A stretch of DNA of 40,868 bases, from the NCBI GenBank assembly GCA_002189105.1, contig NIOB01000011.1, positions 1-40,868 of the forward strand, given 5' to 3'. The notes under the pieces are model-generated. The model was not told where the DNA came from, did not search any database, and saw nothing but the letters and a program-made list of their open reading frames with translations. This stretch comes from Saccharibacillus soli. Lineage in GTDB: Bacteria; Bacillota; Bacilli; Paenibacillales; Paenibacillaceae. Below, piece by piece: positions 1-7,215 of this stretch. Made by a program: the position numbers and the translations under genes. How positions within the stretch are numbered: position 1 is the first letter of the stretch; each line of letters begins with the position of its first letter.

Positions 1-420
1 GGAAACGATGGCTTCGGCTTCTTCTATCGGCTGGTTCTCGAATTTAACACCCGCGGTCTTACGCTTCGGCTCGATGCCTTCGCATTGCATCCCCACGTTA
101 TAGACTTTATAGAAGCGCAGAATCGGAGCCAATTTTTCCTCGCCGCTTTCTTCGTCCGTCTTCTTGTCCATTTTCCAAAAAATAACCCGGTAATAGTTTT
201 TGATTTCGGCGGACTGTACTCGGCCACCTGCTTTTTTGATTTGGTTCAGCGTGGCGTATTCGCCGGGGTCAAGCAACAGCAGATTAACGCCACGATAGGC
301 TTTTTGCGATTCCCAACTGATAATGCCGTTGGCCAACCACGGTTGCCGCCACGGTATAACCCCGGCTTTCAACTTCTCCATAATCTTTTCGGTAATCATT
401 TGATAAATTACGTTCGACAT
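1..420 (-). CDS. ardC: ArdC-like antirestriction protein, N-terminal part (runs off the window start)
   Basis: Translation from the ATG at 420 gives 140 residues with no stop before base 1. The start has a strong GGGAGG ribosome binding site. Seen: the opening MSNVIYQMITEKIMEKLKAG, then IPWRQPW, AYRGVNLLLL, YATLNQIKKAGGRV and FYKVYNV. This is the order of the N-terminal single-stranded-DNA-binding domain of ArdC-family antirestriction proteins, which protect incoming plasmid DNA from host restriction (family knowledge). The C-terminal zincin domain is found at the other end of the window (40466-40867), also on the minus strand, so the two are very probably halves of one gene cut by linearising a circular molecule. 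A direct join leaves the frames out of register by one base; about 17-20 missing bases would restore a normal-length family member. A real frameshift is the alternative. Confidence 0.85.
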   Translation of the reverse strand, partial: MSNVIYQMITEKIMEKLKAGVIPWRQPWLANGIISWESQKAYRGVNLLLLDPGEYATLNQIKKAGGRVQSAEIKNYYRVIFWKMDKKTDEESGEEKLAPILRFYKVYNVGMQCEGIEPKRKTAGVKFENQPIEEAEAIVS

Positions 421-451
421 GATTTTTTCCTCCCATTTCCTAAAAAGGTTG

Positions 452-460
452 TGGTATAAT
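452..460 (+). promoter_or_regulatory. Extended -10 promoter for plus-strand small RNA A
   Basis: TGGTATAAT is a perfect extended -10 (TGN plus TATAAT). No good -35 is present, which is usual for extended -10 promoters. It points away from ardC into the intergenic region and lies upstream of a strong terminator, with no open reading frame between. Confidence 0.5.
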
Positions 461-465
461 GGGAG

Positions 466-553
466 AACCAATGGGCCGCAAACCCTTTAGTTCCCCCTCG
501 GAACTAAGAACCCCGGACGTTAACCGTTACAGCGGTTAGCGTCTTTTTTACAT
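466..553 (+). ncRNA. Candidate small RNA A, about 85-90 nt
   Basis: Between the extended -10 at 452-460 and the T-run near 547-552 lie two hairpins. One is GTTCC/GGAAC around 490-505. The other is a terminator with arms GACGTTAACCG and CGGTTAGCGTC followed by six or more T. There is no reading frame. The RNA would be antisense to the stretch between the 166-residue gene (ends at 548) and ardC (starts at 420), and its terminator just overlaps the 3' end of the former. Promoter and terminator are seen; expression and function are inferred. Confidence 0.5.
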
Positions 554-1048
554 ACATTGCCCGGCTGCATAGCGGCAAAGCTCCTTATAAAAGCGTTCCT
601 GCTGCCCTAACTGCATCCACGCTTTCAGAGCCTGGACGTTCTGCGGCATCGCTTCGTACTGTTCGATAGCGCGGCGGGTTTCGCTTTCCATGCGCTTTGA
701 CAATTCGACGATTCGGACCCAATCGCCCTCATCCATTCGCCCGCTTTCGTTCTGCTTACCGGTATACTCGCATAAGGCGATTCTTTGCTTAATCTCCGTC
801 AGCGCTTCGGCGCTCACCGTCTGATTAGGCGCGGCTTTCGCTTTTCGTTCTTCTTGCTTCAACCGCTCAATTTCCGTTTCTAAGGCCGCTTGAACCATCG
901 TTTCGGGCGGCTGTGCGATACTCCGCATATCCTCGCAACCGTAGGCGCAAAGTGCGATAACCTCGATTCCGCATTCGGAAAAGTCTACGTGATTCAAAAA
1001 CCGTTGTTCGCGTCCACAATCCTCGCATGTCCCAATCGTGTTATACAT
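548..1048 (-). CDS. Zinc-ribbon-containing hypothetical protein (166 aa)
   Basis: I do not recognise the family. The protein begins MYNTIGTCEDCGREQRF and continues to LCAYGCEDMRS, so it has a CxxC...CxxxC pattern that suggests a small zinc-binding ribbon at residues 8-45. After that comes a charged, helix-rich and probably coiled region. I prefer the ATG at 1048 to the in-frame GTG at 1057, because GGAG lies too close to the GTG but about 10 bases before the ATG. The ATG overlaps the stop of the upstream gene (ATGTATAA), which implies translational coupling. The upstream neighbour carries the same Cys motif at its C-terminus, so the two adjacent genes share a domain. Confidence 0.7.
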   Translation of the reverse strand: MYNTIGTCEDCGREQRFLNHVDFSECGIEVIALCAYGCEDMRSIAQPPETMVQAALETEIERLKQEERKAKAAPNQTVSAEALTEIKQRIALCEYTGKQNESGRMDEGDWVRIVELSKRMESETRRAIEQYEAMPQNVQALKAWMQLGQQERFYKELCRYAAGQCM

Positions 1049-1571
1049 AGAACTCACTCTCCTTCTTTTTTTTCAAGAATCCCCATTTCCAAAAACCGCG
1101 CGTTTTGCCTTTATTCTCAATTTTCACAACCTCGATTTCCGGGGCTTGGCTTCGTACATCGTCGCACCCGTAATGACAAATGCCCGGTTCACCTTCTCCG
1201 GTGTCAATCATGTAAAATCGGTTTATATCCCGGTTCGTTTGTCCGCATCGCTTACAAGTGCCTACAAATGGGGAACGGTCAAACTCGGAATATAAAACGC
1301 TTGAGTGAAAATTAGCAATCAGTTCTTCTACTTCCCAATCGTAGTTTCCACCCCTTTCATTTTCGATTTGTCGGTCATAAATCCAAGACTCTACTGCGCC
1401 CATAAGCAGTTCTTCGCGCCCCATCGGATGAAAACTAACGCAAAATTCCCCACTTTCGATTTTCGCTTGAAAAGCATCCATAAACGCCATTGCTTGAGGA
1501 GTCAGCGGCCAAGAACGTTCTTTAAGCTGTTTCATCCAATGCCGAACGTACGGTGCATTAATTGTATTCAT
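1041..1571 (-). CDS. Hypothetical protein with C-terminal zinc-ribbon motif (176 aa)
   Basis: Unrecognised family. The N-terminal half (MNTINAPYVRHWMKQLKERS onward) looks helical. The C-terminal half contains GTCKRCGQTN followed by GICHYGCDDVRS, the same GTCxxCG...CxYGCxDxRS signature found at the N-terminus of the downstream neighbour. The end is basic and Lys-rich. Start choice is uncertain: ATGs at 1571 and 1577 are both possible behind a weak AAGCGAG-type site, and an in-frame upstream codon at 1619 has no visible ribosome binding site. The gene overlaps the next one by eight bases and probably forms an operon with it and with ardC. Confidence 0.65.
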   Translation of the reverse strand: MNTINAPYVRHWMKQLKERSWPLTPQAMAFMDAFQAKIESGEFCVSFHPMGREELLMGAVESWIYDRQIENERGGNYDWEVEELIANFHSSVLYSEFDRSPFVGTCKRCGQTNRDINRFYMIDTGEGEPGICHYGCDDVRSQAPEIEVVKIENKGKTRGFWKWGFLKKKKESEFYV

Positions 1572-1727
1572 AATCATCACTCGCTTTCTTGTTTTTAGTT
1601 TGCCTATCGAAAAGCTCAAATTTTGATTTCGCCGCTCACATCACCTCCTTTCCGGCTTGGCCCTTTCCGCTTTCGGAACCGGTGAGCCGGCCCGAGCGGC
1701 CTGAGCGGAATCTTTAATTCTTTGGAT

Positions 1728-2021
1728 GGATCCGGAAGCGATCCGTGGTGTCGTGCTGTCTTCGTATGAAATTTTCAAAGGACAGGTCTTTCGTATACCG
1801 TTTCGCCGTAGTCTCCACAACACAAGGGTTCTGAATATGCAAGGGTAGCCGTAGGCCGACAATCTTTTTTGCCTGCCTTTTCTCTTCAATCAAAGGCAAA
1901 AAAGATTGCTCGCCTTGCAGATTCAGGTTCCTTGTGTTCGACTACTATTAGCGAAACGGTGCGAAAGACCTGGCCGAAAATTTCAGGAGAAGGCAGCCGC
2001 ACGGATGATGCGCGCGGATCC
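1728..2021. repeat. Giant imperfect inverted repeat H1 (294 bp)
   Basis: The outer ends are GGATCC at 1728-1733 and 2016-2021. Reading inward, both arms contain TGAAATTTTC, CAGGTCTTTCG, ACCGTTTCGC, ACACAAGG, CTGAAT, TGCAAGG and CAATCTTTTTT in the same order (right arm as reverse complement), with mismatches and bulges between. The apex is a near-perfect stem of CAATCTTTTTTGCC against GGCAAAAAAGATTG with a short loop. The inner core is shared with the hairpin at 39939-40247, whose arms are different. Confidence 0.85.
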
Positions 2022-2035
2022 AGACAAAATAAAAA

Positions 2036-2057
2036 GAGAACCGGCGTGCCGGTTCTC
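2036..2057. terminator. Small perfect hairpin following H1
   Basis: The ten-base arms GAGAACCGGC and GCCGGTTCTC flank a 2-base loop, with an A-rich run on the left and a pyrimidine-rich run on the right. It is identical at 38597-38618. It could terminate minus-strand transcripts, or be part of the mobile composite. Confidence 0.5.
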
Positions 2058-2090
2058 CTCTTCTGGTTCTTTTGCTTTTGATCTTTGCTT

Positions 2091-2263
2091 TTGATCTTCG
2101 CTCCGTGGCCGCGTTAAGCGAGGAGCAGGAACGTACGGCCCCTTTGCGGCTCTGCCGCTTAGGGGCCGTAGTTATCGCCCGCAGTAGCGGACAGCGGCGC
2201 GTAGCGGGTCTTAGGCGGCGGCTCTTGCTTTATCGCCGCCTTAGAGCCGGTAGCGTGAGCCCT
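2091..2263 (+). repeat. 172-nt structured element, copy 1
   Basis: First of five copies (others at 33132, 33408, 34351 and 38684). It starts TTGATCTTCGCTCCGTGG and ends GTGAGCCCT. Stems are GCTCC/GGAGC, TACGGCCCCT/AGGGGCCGTA enclosing GCGGC/GCCGC, CCGC/GCGG, and GGCGGCG/CGCCGCC, whose loop can pair with AGAGCC downstream. In this copy and copy 5 the second stem has a C-G pair pattern (CGG/CCG) where copies 2-4 have CAG/CTG, a compensatory change. There is no reading frame. Confidence 0.85.
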
Positions 2264-2357
2264 ACCCGATTTCCGGTTCTCGAATGGATTTATGAAATTG
2301 ACCTTGAGTCTTTAAAAGCTTGAGCTTTTAAACGGGTTGAAATGGATCGGGCTGGTA
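2264..2357. other. Short spacer with an AT-rich hairpin
   Basis: It contains TTTAAAAGCT against AGCTTTTAAA around 2311-2332, a possible weak terminator for the minus-strand gene that ends at 2358. Nothing else is recognised. Confidence 0.35.
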
Positions 2358-2624
2358 TCAATGTTCGGTAAAATAGCGCATCCCATCCTGGCGATCGGAA
2401 GCTTGCGTTTTTTCGGGGCGCTTGGAAAATTCAATCGAATCCAGCGCAGATCCATCCCATATGATATAGCCCTGGATCTGCAACTCCTGCAGCCGTTCAA
2501 TCAATACCGTTTTAGGTTTGCCAGTCGTGCGCTCCAGGCGCGACCAACTCAAGTTGAAACTTTCTTCTTTGCGGGAAAAGTTCTTTAGCACGCGAAGCAG
2601 TTTTTGCTCGGGGCCGGTCAACAT
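2358..2624 (-). CDS. Small winged-helix-like DNA-binding protein (88 aa)
   Basis: The protein starts MLTGPEQKLLRVLKNF and continues LSWSRLERTTGKPKTVLIERLQELQIQGYIIW. This alternation of helices, with a T-x-K-x-x-x-x-x-R-x-x-x-L recognition-helix pattern and a following beta-hairpin-like segment, fits a winged helix-turn-helix. The family is not identified. The start at 2624 has an AGGAGG site about nine bases upstream; two in-frame ATGs further upstream lack one and would overlap the preceding gene. It lies 13 bases after that gene, so it is probably co-transcribed and may be a local regulator. Confidence 0.65.
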   Translation of the reverse strand: MLTGPEQKLLRVLKNFSRKEESFNLSWSRLERTTGKPKTVLIERLQELQIQGYIIWDGSALDSIEFSKRPEKTQASDRQDGMRYFTEH

Positions 2625-2637
2625 GGCGTTTGACCTC

Positions 2638-3264
2638 CTACTCTTTTTTTTGCCAAATTCCATCAAATCCTTGCTCGATTACTGTTATTCCATTCTCATC
2701 TTCAATCGTATGAATGATTTCATAAGGTGAAATTCCGTATACTTTTCGCGCCGCGGCTTCATTGTCAAATAATTCAAGACCTTTGAAACTTTCTTTGTAA
2801 TATCCTTCAGCAAACCAAGGATTTTCTTGAGCAAATTGTTCGCATGCTCGATCAAAATCAAATCCCGTTGATATTCCAATTAAATGAGCCTCAACCCGTT
2901 CTTTTTTATTTAGGTCGATCCAATATCCAGAAACCCAGATTTCAAAAATTTTAGGGTAGATCGGTTCCCAAGCAGGAAGGCCGGCTGCTACACAATCAGC
3001 AACTTTCGCATAAGCTTTTCCTTGACGGAACCACGACATCTCTACTTCTATTGGTTTCGTATTCTCAAAATTTCTCATGCCCGGATCCATGCCCCAACTT
3101 TGCTTTTCGACGTTTGCTGCTTCTTCTGAAAAGAAAGCTTGCGCGGTGACCAAGCCTTCAGGTAAAGAAGAAAAAATACATACTCCATCTTTTAATCCAA
3201 GAAAAGTTCCCCACATTTCATCATGCAAAACATATCCTTTTAGTTTGACAAATTTAGGAGCCAT
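2638..3264 (-). CDS. Hypothetical protein (208 aa)
   Basis: I do not recognise this protein. It is acidic and rich in aromatic residues, has no membrane segment or signal peptide, and reads like a soluble cytoplasmic protein (MAPKFVKLKGYVLHDEMWGT at the start). The ATG at 3264 follows GGAAGGA at a suitable distance. The base composition here is somewhat more A+T-rich than in the neighbouring minus-strand genes. It lies between the resolvase gene and the winged-helix gene in the same orientation. No function can be supported. Confidence 0.65.
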   Translation of the reverse strand: MAPKFVKLKGYVLHDEMWGTFLGLKDGVCIFSSLPEGLVTAQAFFSEEAANVEKQSWGMDPGMRNFENTKPIEVEMSWFRQGKAYAKVADCVAAGLPAWEPIYPKIFEIWVSGYWIDLNKKERVEAHLIGISTGFDFDRACEQFAQENPWFAEGYYKESFKGLELFDNEAAARKVYGISPYEIIHTIEDENGITVIEQGFDGIWQKKE

Positions 3265-3327
3265 ATTTTTCTTCCTTCCAAGAATTTTCTCAAAACGCGA
3301 AGCGGCTTTTTTCTGAATCGAGAAGAA

Positions 3328-3939
3328 TCATGCATGCAGCTGCTCCTCGTACGCTCGTACTTTATTGTAAAAAGTCGTGCGTGACATATTTAAAGCGGTG
3401 AACGCCGCGGTCGCCGTAATCTCGTTATTCTTCCACGCTTCATAAAGCCGAATAAAATCATCGCCCAACTGGATTGCTGGACGACCAAACTTCACGCCGT
3501 TTGCCTGAGCGACAATAATTCCTTCCCGCTGCCGAACTAAGTTCTTTTTCCGCTCCACGTCGGCAACATACGCCAACAAACTGAGCATCTGATCTTCCAA
3601 GAGCTTCCCGATCTCGCCCATGCTTCGGAACTTCCGGCTATCAAATAACTCGGCATTATCCAGACATACAATGTCCGCTTCGATTTCGCGCGTGATCTCC
3701 TTCCACTCTCGGATAATGCCGTCATAGTCTCGGCCAAGTCGATCCAACGAATCCAAATGCAGCAGATCGCCCTTCCGGATCAGATTCCGCATCGTTTTAT
3801 ACTGCGGCCGCTCGAAATCTTTCCCGCTGGCCTTCTCGATAAAAATAAAGCGCTCTTCGATCCCTAACTCGGAAAACTTAATACGTTGCCGTTCCGGATT
3901 TTGATCTTTGGACGAAACGCGGCAGTAGCCCAATTTCAA
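3328..3939 (-). CDS. Serine recombinase / resolvase
   Basis: The catalytic N-terminal domain is clear: LGYCRVSSKDQNPERQ holds the nucleophile Ser, and LDSLDRLGRD and the Arg-rich stretch after FEKASG-like residues match the resolvase/invertase fold. The C-terminal part (GRPA, then ITATAAFTALNMSRTTFYNKV) is a helix-turn-helix that would bind the crossover site. The length is about 203 residues, normal for small resolvases. I choose the TTG at 3939 because AGGAGG lies seven bases upstream; the ATG at 3996 has no ribosome binding site. The likely role is resolving plasmid multimers. Inverted repeats directly upstream could be its operator or part of a res site. Confidence 0.85.
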   Translation of the reverse strand: MKLGYCRVSSKDQNPERQRIKFSELGIEERFIFIEKASGKDFERPQYKTMRNLIRKGDLLHLDSLDRLGRDYDGIIREWKEITREIEADIVCLDNAELFDSRKFRSMGEIGKLLEDQMLSLLAYVADVERKKNLVRQREGIIVAQANGVKFGRPAIQLGDDFIRLYEAWKNNEITATAAFTALNMSRTTFYNKVRAYEEQLHA

Positions 3940-3960
3940 AATGGTTCCTCCTCGTAAGCG

Positions 3961-4021
3961 TTCAAAAAATCCACGCTTCATTTTTTGAACATTCATAAAT
4001 TAATCATACCACTTTTATGAA
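3961..4021 (-). promoter_or_regulatory. Resolvase promoter with nested inverted repeats
   Basis: TTCAAAAAA (3961-3969) faces TTTTTTGAA (3981-3989), and TTCATAAA (3992-3999) faces TTTATGAA (4014-4021). Between the latter pair, read on the minus strand, sits TGGTATGAT, an extended -10. The pattern suggests autoregulation or a recombination site for the resolvase. Confidence 0.5.
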
Positions 4022-4901
4022 CACTTTTAAGGACTATTTTATCCTATCCCAAAAAGCATGCTTTTAAAGATAGTCTACATGTTAGCCGAACCTCGATCGT
4101 TCCGCATTCGACTGCCTTTCTTCATATAAAAAGGTTAGCTAAGTATAGCAGTGAGGCAAAGTGACCCGGATCCGGAAAATTATTTAAATTTGCTCTCCAA
4201 GTACTTAGCTAATTCTTGAATACATAATGCTTTTACTGAAGACGTTCTTCAACAGTTCTACATAAGTATTCGTTATCATTAGACTGGCTAAAAACATGAA
4301 AAAACGTAATTCTCCAATTTAAAACGTTGATCATTAAATTATTGTAATACCTTATATGCTTGTTTACCTTCCTTATAAAAGAAAGTGAGTTTTAGTAGCA
4401 TATTATGCCTTTTTCTCTTAACCAGTGATTCTTTAAGGTATTAACATGATTTATTTTCAAAAATGCCAAGTATTCGAAAATGCTACTTATTGAAGAAGTA
4501 CTGCCTTTCCCGCTAATTAGATTCTTATTTAAAAATTTATTGACTACAAAATCATAACCAATGAAGAAGCAATTTGAAATTTAAGAAGGAATGGAAGGGG
4601 CTGCGGGAACACGAAGGGTTGTAAATCAGGGATTATTCATAACGCTTTAATTTGATTAAACGATAGTAAGATTAAGATAAAGCTTTTTTTATCTTAGCGT
4701 CCTTTCTCTGTTCACATAAATTCGTGTAATTGTCATGGCGCTGGAAAAAGATTATTTTGAGGTAAACAGCTTTGTTTCAGTCCATGGTTAGATATAAAAC
4801 AAGCCACTTACCTCGTTGGTAAGAGCAAAAACTTTATAACACTGTAAATCTAGATTCTCTAGTGTTAAACACATCATGGGTAAACAACGAGGAGGAAACT
4901 T
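4022..4901. other. 880-base A+T-rich gene-free stretch, left edge of the cargo block
   Basis: No reading frame with a credible start is present. Features seen are a palindromic TAAGATAAA/TTTATCTTA hairpin around 4673-4696 and a dyad just before the murE-like gene (4839-4865). The composition changes here from the plasmid backbone to the A+T-richer cargo block, so this may be an old insertion boundary. No insertion sequence ends are recognised. Confidence 0.6.
4839..4865. promoter_or_regulatory. Dyad upstream of the MurE-like gene
   Basis: ACACT at 4839-4843 and AGTGT at 4861-4865 flank a central ATCTAGAT palindrome. The symmetry suggests an operator in the leader, about 37 bases before the start codon. 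The regulator is unknown. Confidence 0.35.
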
Positions 4902-6368
4902 ATGAATTTGAGAGATGCCCTTAAAAATAATTTGATATGGGGTACGACTGCAGACGACGTACCGATACAGAAAATTCAGTTTCACTCAAATAAGGTAGCG
5001 CCTGGAGACTTGTTTGTAGCGATCCCAGGAAAAGAGGTGAATGGCCACGACTTCATGAAACAGGCTGTACAAGCAGGTGCGGTTGTTCTTGTTGGAGAGG
5101 CAGCTGATCCGAACATAGAACAAAGCATTCTTTATTATCAGGTTGCCAATGCCCGCCTAGCATTAGCTCAAATAGCTAGTTGCTATTACAGAGAACCTTC
5201 CAATCGACATACAATGATTGGAATCACGGGTACCAATGGAAAAACAACAACTGCCCACTTATTGTATGAGGTTTTAAAGACAGCCGAGATCTCTTGCTCG
5301 CTAATCGGATCGGTGTGTCAACGCATTAATGGGAACGAGTTCGATTCTGCACAAACTACACCGGATGCGCTTCAGTTGCACCAATGGCTCGACATGAGCC
5401 AGGATCAAGTCGTGATCATGGAGGTCTCCTCTCATGGCATTGATCAGGAACGTACCAGCGGCATAGATTTTGATTTTGCTATATTTACAAATTTAACGCA
5501 TGATCATTTGGATTATCATGATTCATTAGAGCGTTACTTTGCAACAAAAGCCCGCTTATTTCAACAAATAAAAGGGCAGGGCGAAGCCGTTGTATTCAGT
5601 GGAAATTTTTGGGGAAGGAAATTAAGTGAACAGCTGCTAACCAGCCGTACCTCTGTTAAGACTTACGGTAATCGTTCCAATGATTTTATAAGAATCAGCC
5701 GAGTGGTTTCAGAATCACCTTTAGAATTTGAGATCTGTGAAGATCAGCATAATTTCTATAGGGTGAAACTGCCTCTATCAGGGTTATATAATGCTCACAA
5801 TGCGCTTGCAGCTTGGACTACAGCACGACGCATGGGAGTGAATGCTAAATCTATTATACAAGCTTTCCGCACGTTTCCTGGCGTTCCCGGTCGATTTGAA
5901 GTCTATGCTCATCCTGCTGGGGCAGAATGTATTGTTGACTACGCTCATACTCCTGATGGCTTCAATCATTTTTTAAAAACCTTACAGACGCGCAAAATGG
6001 GCCGATTGATACATTTGTTTGGTTTTAGAGGAAATAGTGACCCCTCTAAGCGAGAAATCATGTTAAATATTACAACCGGAATTAGCGACATTGTTATATT
6101 AACGTTGGATGATACCAAAGGAGTCGATGCAACTGAGCTTATCGAAGAGATGAAATCGATGATAAAGCAGCGTTCTAACAGGTGCCTTTACTTCATTGCA
6201 GATCGGACCAAAGCAATTGAATGGGCCTGGGATCAAGCCCGGCAAGGAGACTGTATTGCGATTACGGGTAAAGGACATGAAAATTATGAAAATCAATTTG
6301 AGTTGCCTTGCCGCTCAGACCGCGAAACTTTAAATTATCTATTTCAACAATACTCGTCCAACGCTTGA
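4902..6368 (+). CDS. murE: MurE-like UDP-N-acetylmuramoyl-tripeptide ligase
   Basis: This is a full-length Mur ligase of 488 aa with an ATG start behind GAGGAGG. Seen: the P-loop GTNGKTT at residues 110-116, QTTPD near 151, MEVSSHGI near 173-180, FTNLTHDHLDYH near 195-206, and ATKARLF with the Lys (216) that is carbamylated in Mur enzymes. Family knowledge: MurE adds the third residue of the peptidoglycan stem peptide. The odd point is that the DNPR motif that recognises meso-diaminopimelate is missing. The equivalent stretch reads LDDTKGVD, and the usual GCGGDRD reads GFRGNSDP. The substrate may therefore differ from the host enzyme, or the protein may act on a modified wall. It stands alone on the plus strand in the A+T-rich cargo block and faces ydhK across a strong terminator. 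Confidence 0.85.
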   Translation: MNLRDALKNNLIWGTTADDVPIQKIQFHSNKVAPGDLFVAIPGKEVNGHDFMKQAVQAGAVVLVGEAADPNIEQSILYYQVANARLALAQIASCYYREPSNRHTMIGITGTNGKTTTAHLLYEVLKTAEISCSLIGSVCQRINGNEFDSAQTTPDALQLHQWLDMSQDQVVIMEVSSHGIDQERTSGIDFDFAIFTNLTHDHLDYHDSLERYFATKARLFQQIKGQGEAVVFSGNFWGRKLSEQLLTSRTSVKTYGNRSNDFIRISRVVSESPLEFEICEDQHNFYRVKLPLSGLYNAHNALAAWTTARRMGVNAKSIIQAFRTFPGVPGRFEVYAHPAGAECIVDYAHTPDGFNHFLKTLQTRKMGRLIHLFGFRGNSDPSKREIMLNITTGISDIVILTLDDTKGVDATELIEEMKSMIKQRSNRCLYFIADRTKAIEWAWDQARQGDCIAITGKGHENYENQFELPCRSDRETLNYLFQQYSSNA

Positions 6369-6480
6369 ATCTCCCAAAGCAAATTGATTAATCTATCTCC
6401 TTTCTTATCATTTTACTTTTTGAAAAGGATTAGGAGGAAAACTAATAACGTTTAAACTCTTAATTCCAATAAATTAAAAA

Positions 6481-6519
6481 TACGCTAAGCCCTATATTCG
6501 TTAGGGCTTAGCGTATTTT
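6481..6519. terminator. Bidirectional terminator between murE-like gene and ydhK
   Basis: The near-perfect stem TACGCTAAGCCCTA / TTAGGGCTTAGCGTA has a six-base loop, followed by T5 on the plus strand and A5 before it. It separates two convergent genes. Confidence 0.9.
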
Positions 6520-6556
6520 TATTGGAAAAATGACACCTGAATTCTTTTCTATATTC

Positions 6557-7117
6557 TTAAGGAGCGGTTAGTTCATCCGCTGTTACCCATTTGTGATTTT
6601 TAACCGGATCTCCTCCTGTTGTTGGAACATAATCTACCATATAAATAGTAGTGGATTGAGCAAAATCAATGGTTGCTGTAGCACCCTTCATTCCAGGCAT
6701 ATGATCTGCTGCCAAAACTACAGTTTCCCCTTGCTTAAAAGGAGTATCCCCTGCATTCTCTAGATCCTCTTGAATAACCCACTTATGATTTTTCACGGGT
6801 TCTCCTCCGGTAGTTGGCGTATAGGATACTGCGTATACAGTGGTATCATAAGCTCCGACAATTGTAGCGGTCGCACCCTTCATTCCGGGCATATGATCGG
6901 CATTAATTACCGCTTGGCTTTCTAAACTAAATGTAGGATTAGCCGCTTCTTTAAGACCCTCTGGAAGTTCTTCTGAACCAGAATGCTCCATGTTTCCGTG
7001 TTCCATAGTCGCTTCAGTTCCCGTATCTGCTTGGTTATTATTTTCTGTACTGCTATTACTGCAAGCGCTAAGCAGTACTATTAAAAAAATCCCAAGCCCT
7101 ATTAATCCTTTTTTCAT
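6557..7117 (-). CDS. ydhK: YdhK-family lipoprotein (two DUF1541 domains)
   Basis: A lipoprotein signal (MKKGLIGLGIFLIVLLSAC, lipobox Cys at 19) is followed by a His- and Met-containing linker (MEHGNMEHSG) and two tandem copies of the YdhK/DUF1541 repeat. Each copy contains ADHMPGMKGATATI and PTTGG(E/D)PVKNHKWV. Length is 186 residues. The protein would be anchored outside the membrane. Family members in Bacilli often travel with copper or other metal resistance genes; the exact role is not established. A GGGAG site precedes the start. Repeats matching the response-regulator boxes near 9000 lie just upstream (7195-7215), so it is probably a target of the adjacent two-component system. Confidence 0.9.
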   Translation of the reverse strand: MKKGLIGLGIFLIVLLSACSNSSTENNNQADTGTEATMEHGNMEHSGSEELPEGLKEAANPTFSLESQAVINADHMPGMKGATATIVGAYDTTVYAVSYTPTTGGEPVKNHKWVIQEDLENAGDTPFKQGETVVLAADHMPGMKGATATIDFAQSTTIYMVDYVPTTGGDPVKNHKWVTADELTAP

Positions 7118-7194
7118 GTTAAAGACTCCCTTTCTATCTCTAATATAGACTTCCTTTCACCCTAGTATCTTGTTCATTTAGATTAAACGAAAAA

Positions 7195-7215
7195 TGTGAA
7201 GAAGTTATGAAGATA
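7195..7215 (-). promoter_or_regulatory. Probable response-regulator box upstream of ydhK
   Basis: TGTGAAGAAG followed by TTATGAAGATA gives two half-sites 11 bases apart. The same spacing and sequence type occur at 9000-9019 beside the copper-binding-protein gene. OmpR-family regulators typically bind direct repeats of about this period. Confidence 0.5.

Larger units (their letters stand above)
1656..2270. repeat. Composite repeat, copy 1 (giant hairpin plus 172-nt structured element)
   Basis: This segment is almost identical to 38219-38863. It holds, in order, a giant imperfect hairpin (1728-2021), a small perfect hairpin (2036-2057), short TTTTGATCTT repeats, and one copy of the 172-nt structured element. 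The visible differences are a few substitutions and two fewer short repeats. No credible gene lies inside. The possible minus-strand frames carry no family signal and are restricted to the repeat. A strong GGAGG site at its left edge (around 1645) leads only to a seven-codon frame, whereas the other copy has a real small gene beside it. Confidence 0.9.

Noticed and set aside
1641-1889. Open frame inside the composite repeat (also at 38275-38460)
   Set aside because: It falls in the arms of the giant hairpin, has no ribosome binding site or family features, and is explained by the repeat.
2091-2263. Insertion sequence
   Set aside because: The repeat is only about 172 bp, has no transposase, and I see no terminal inverted repeats or target duplications.
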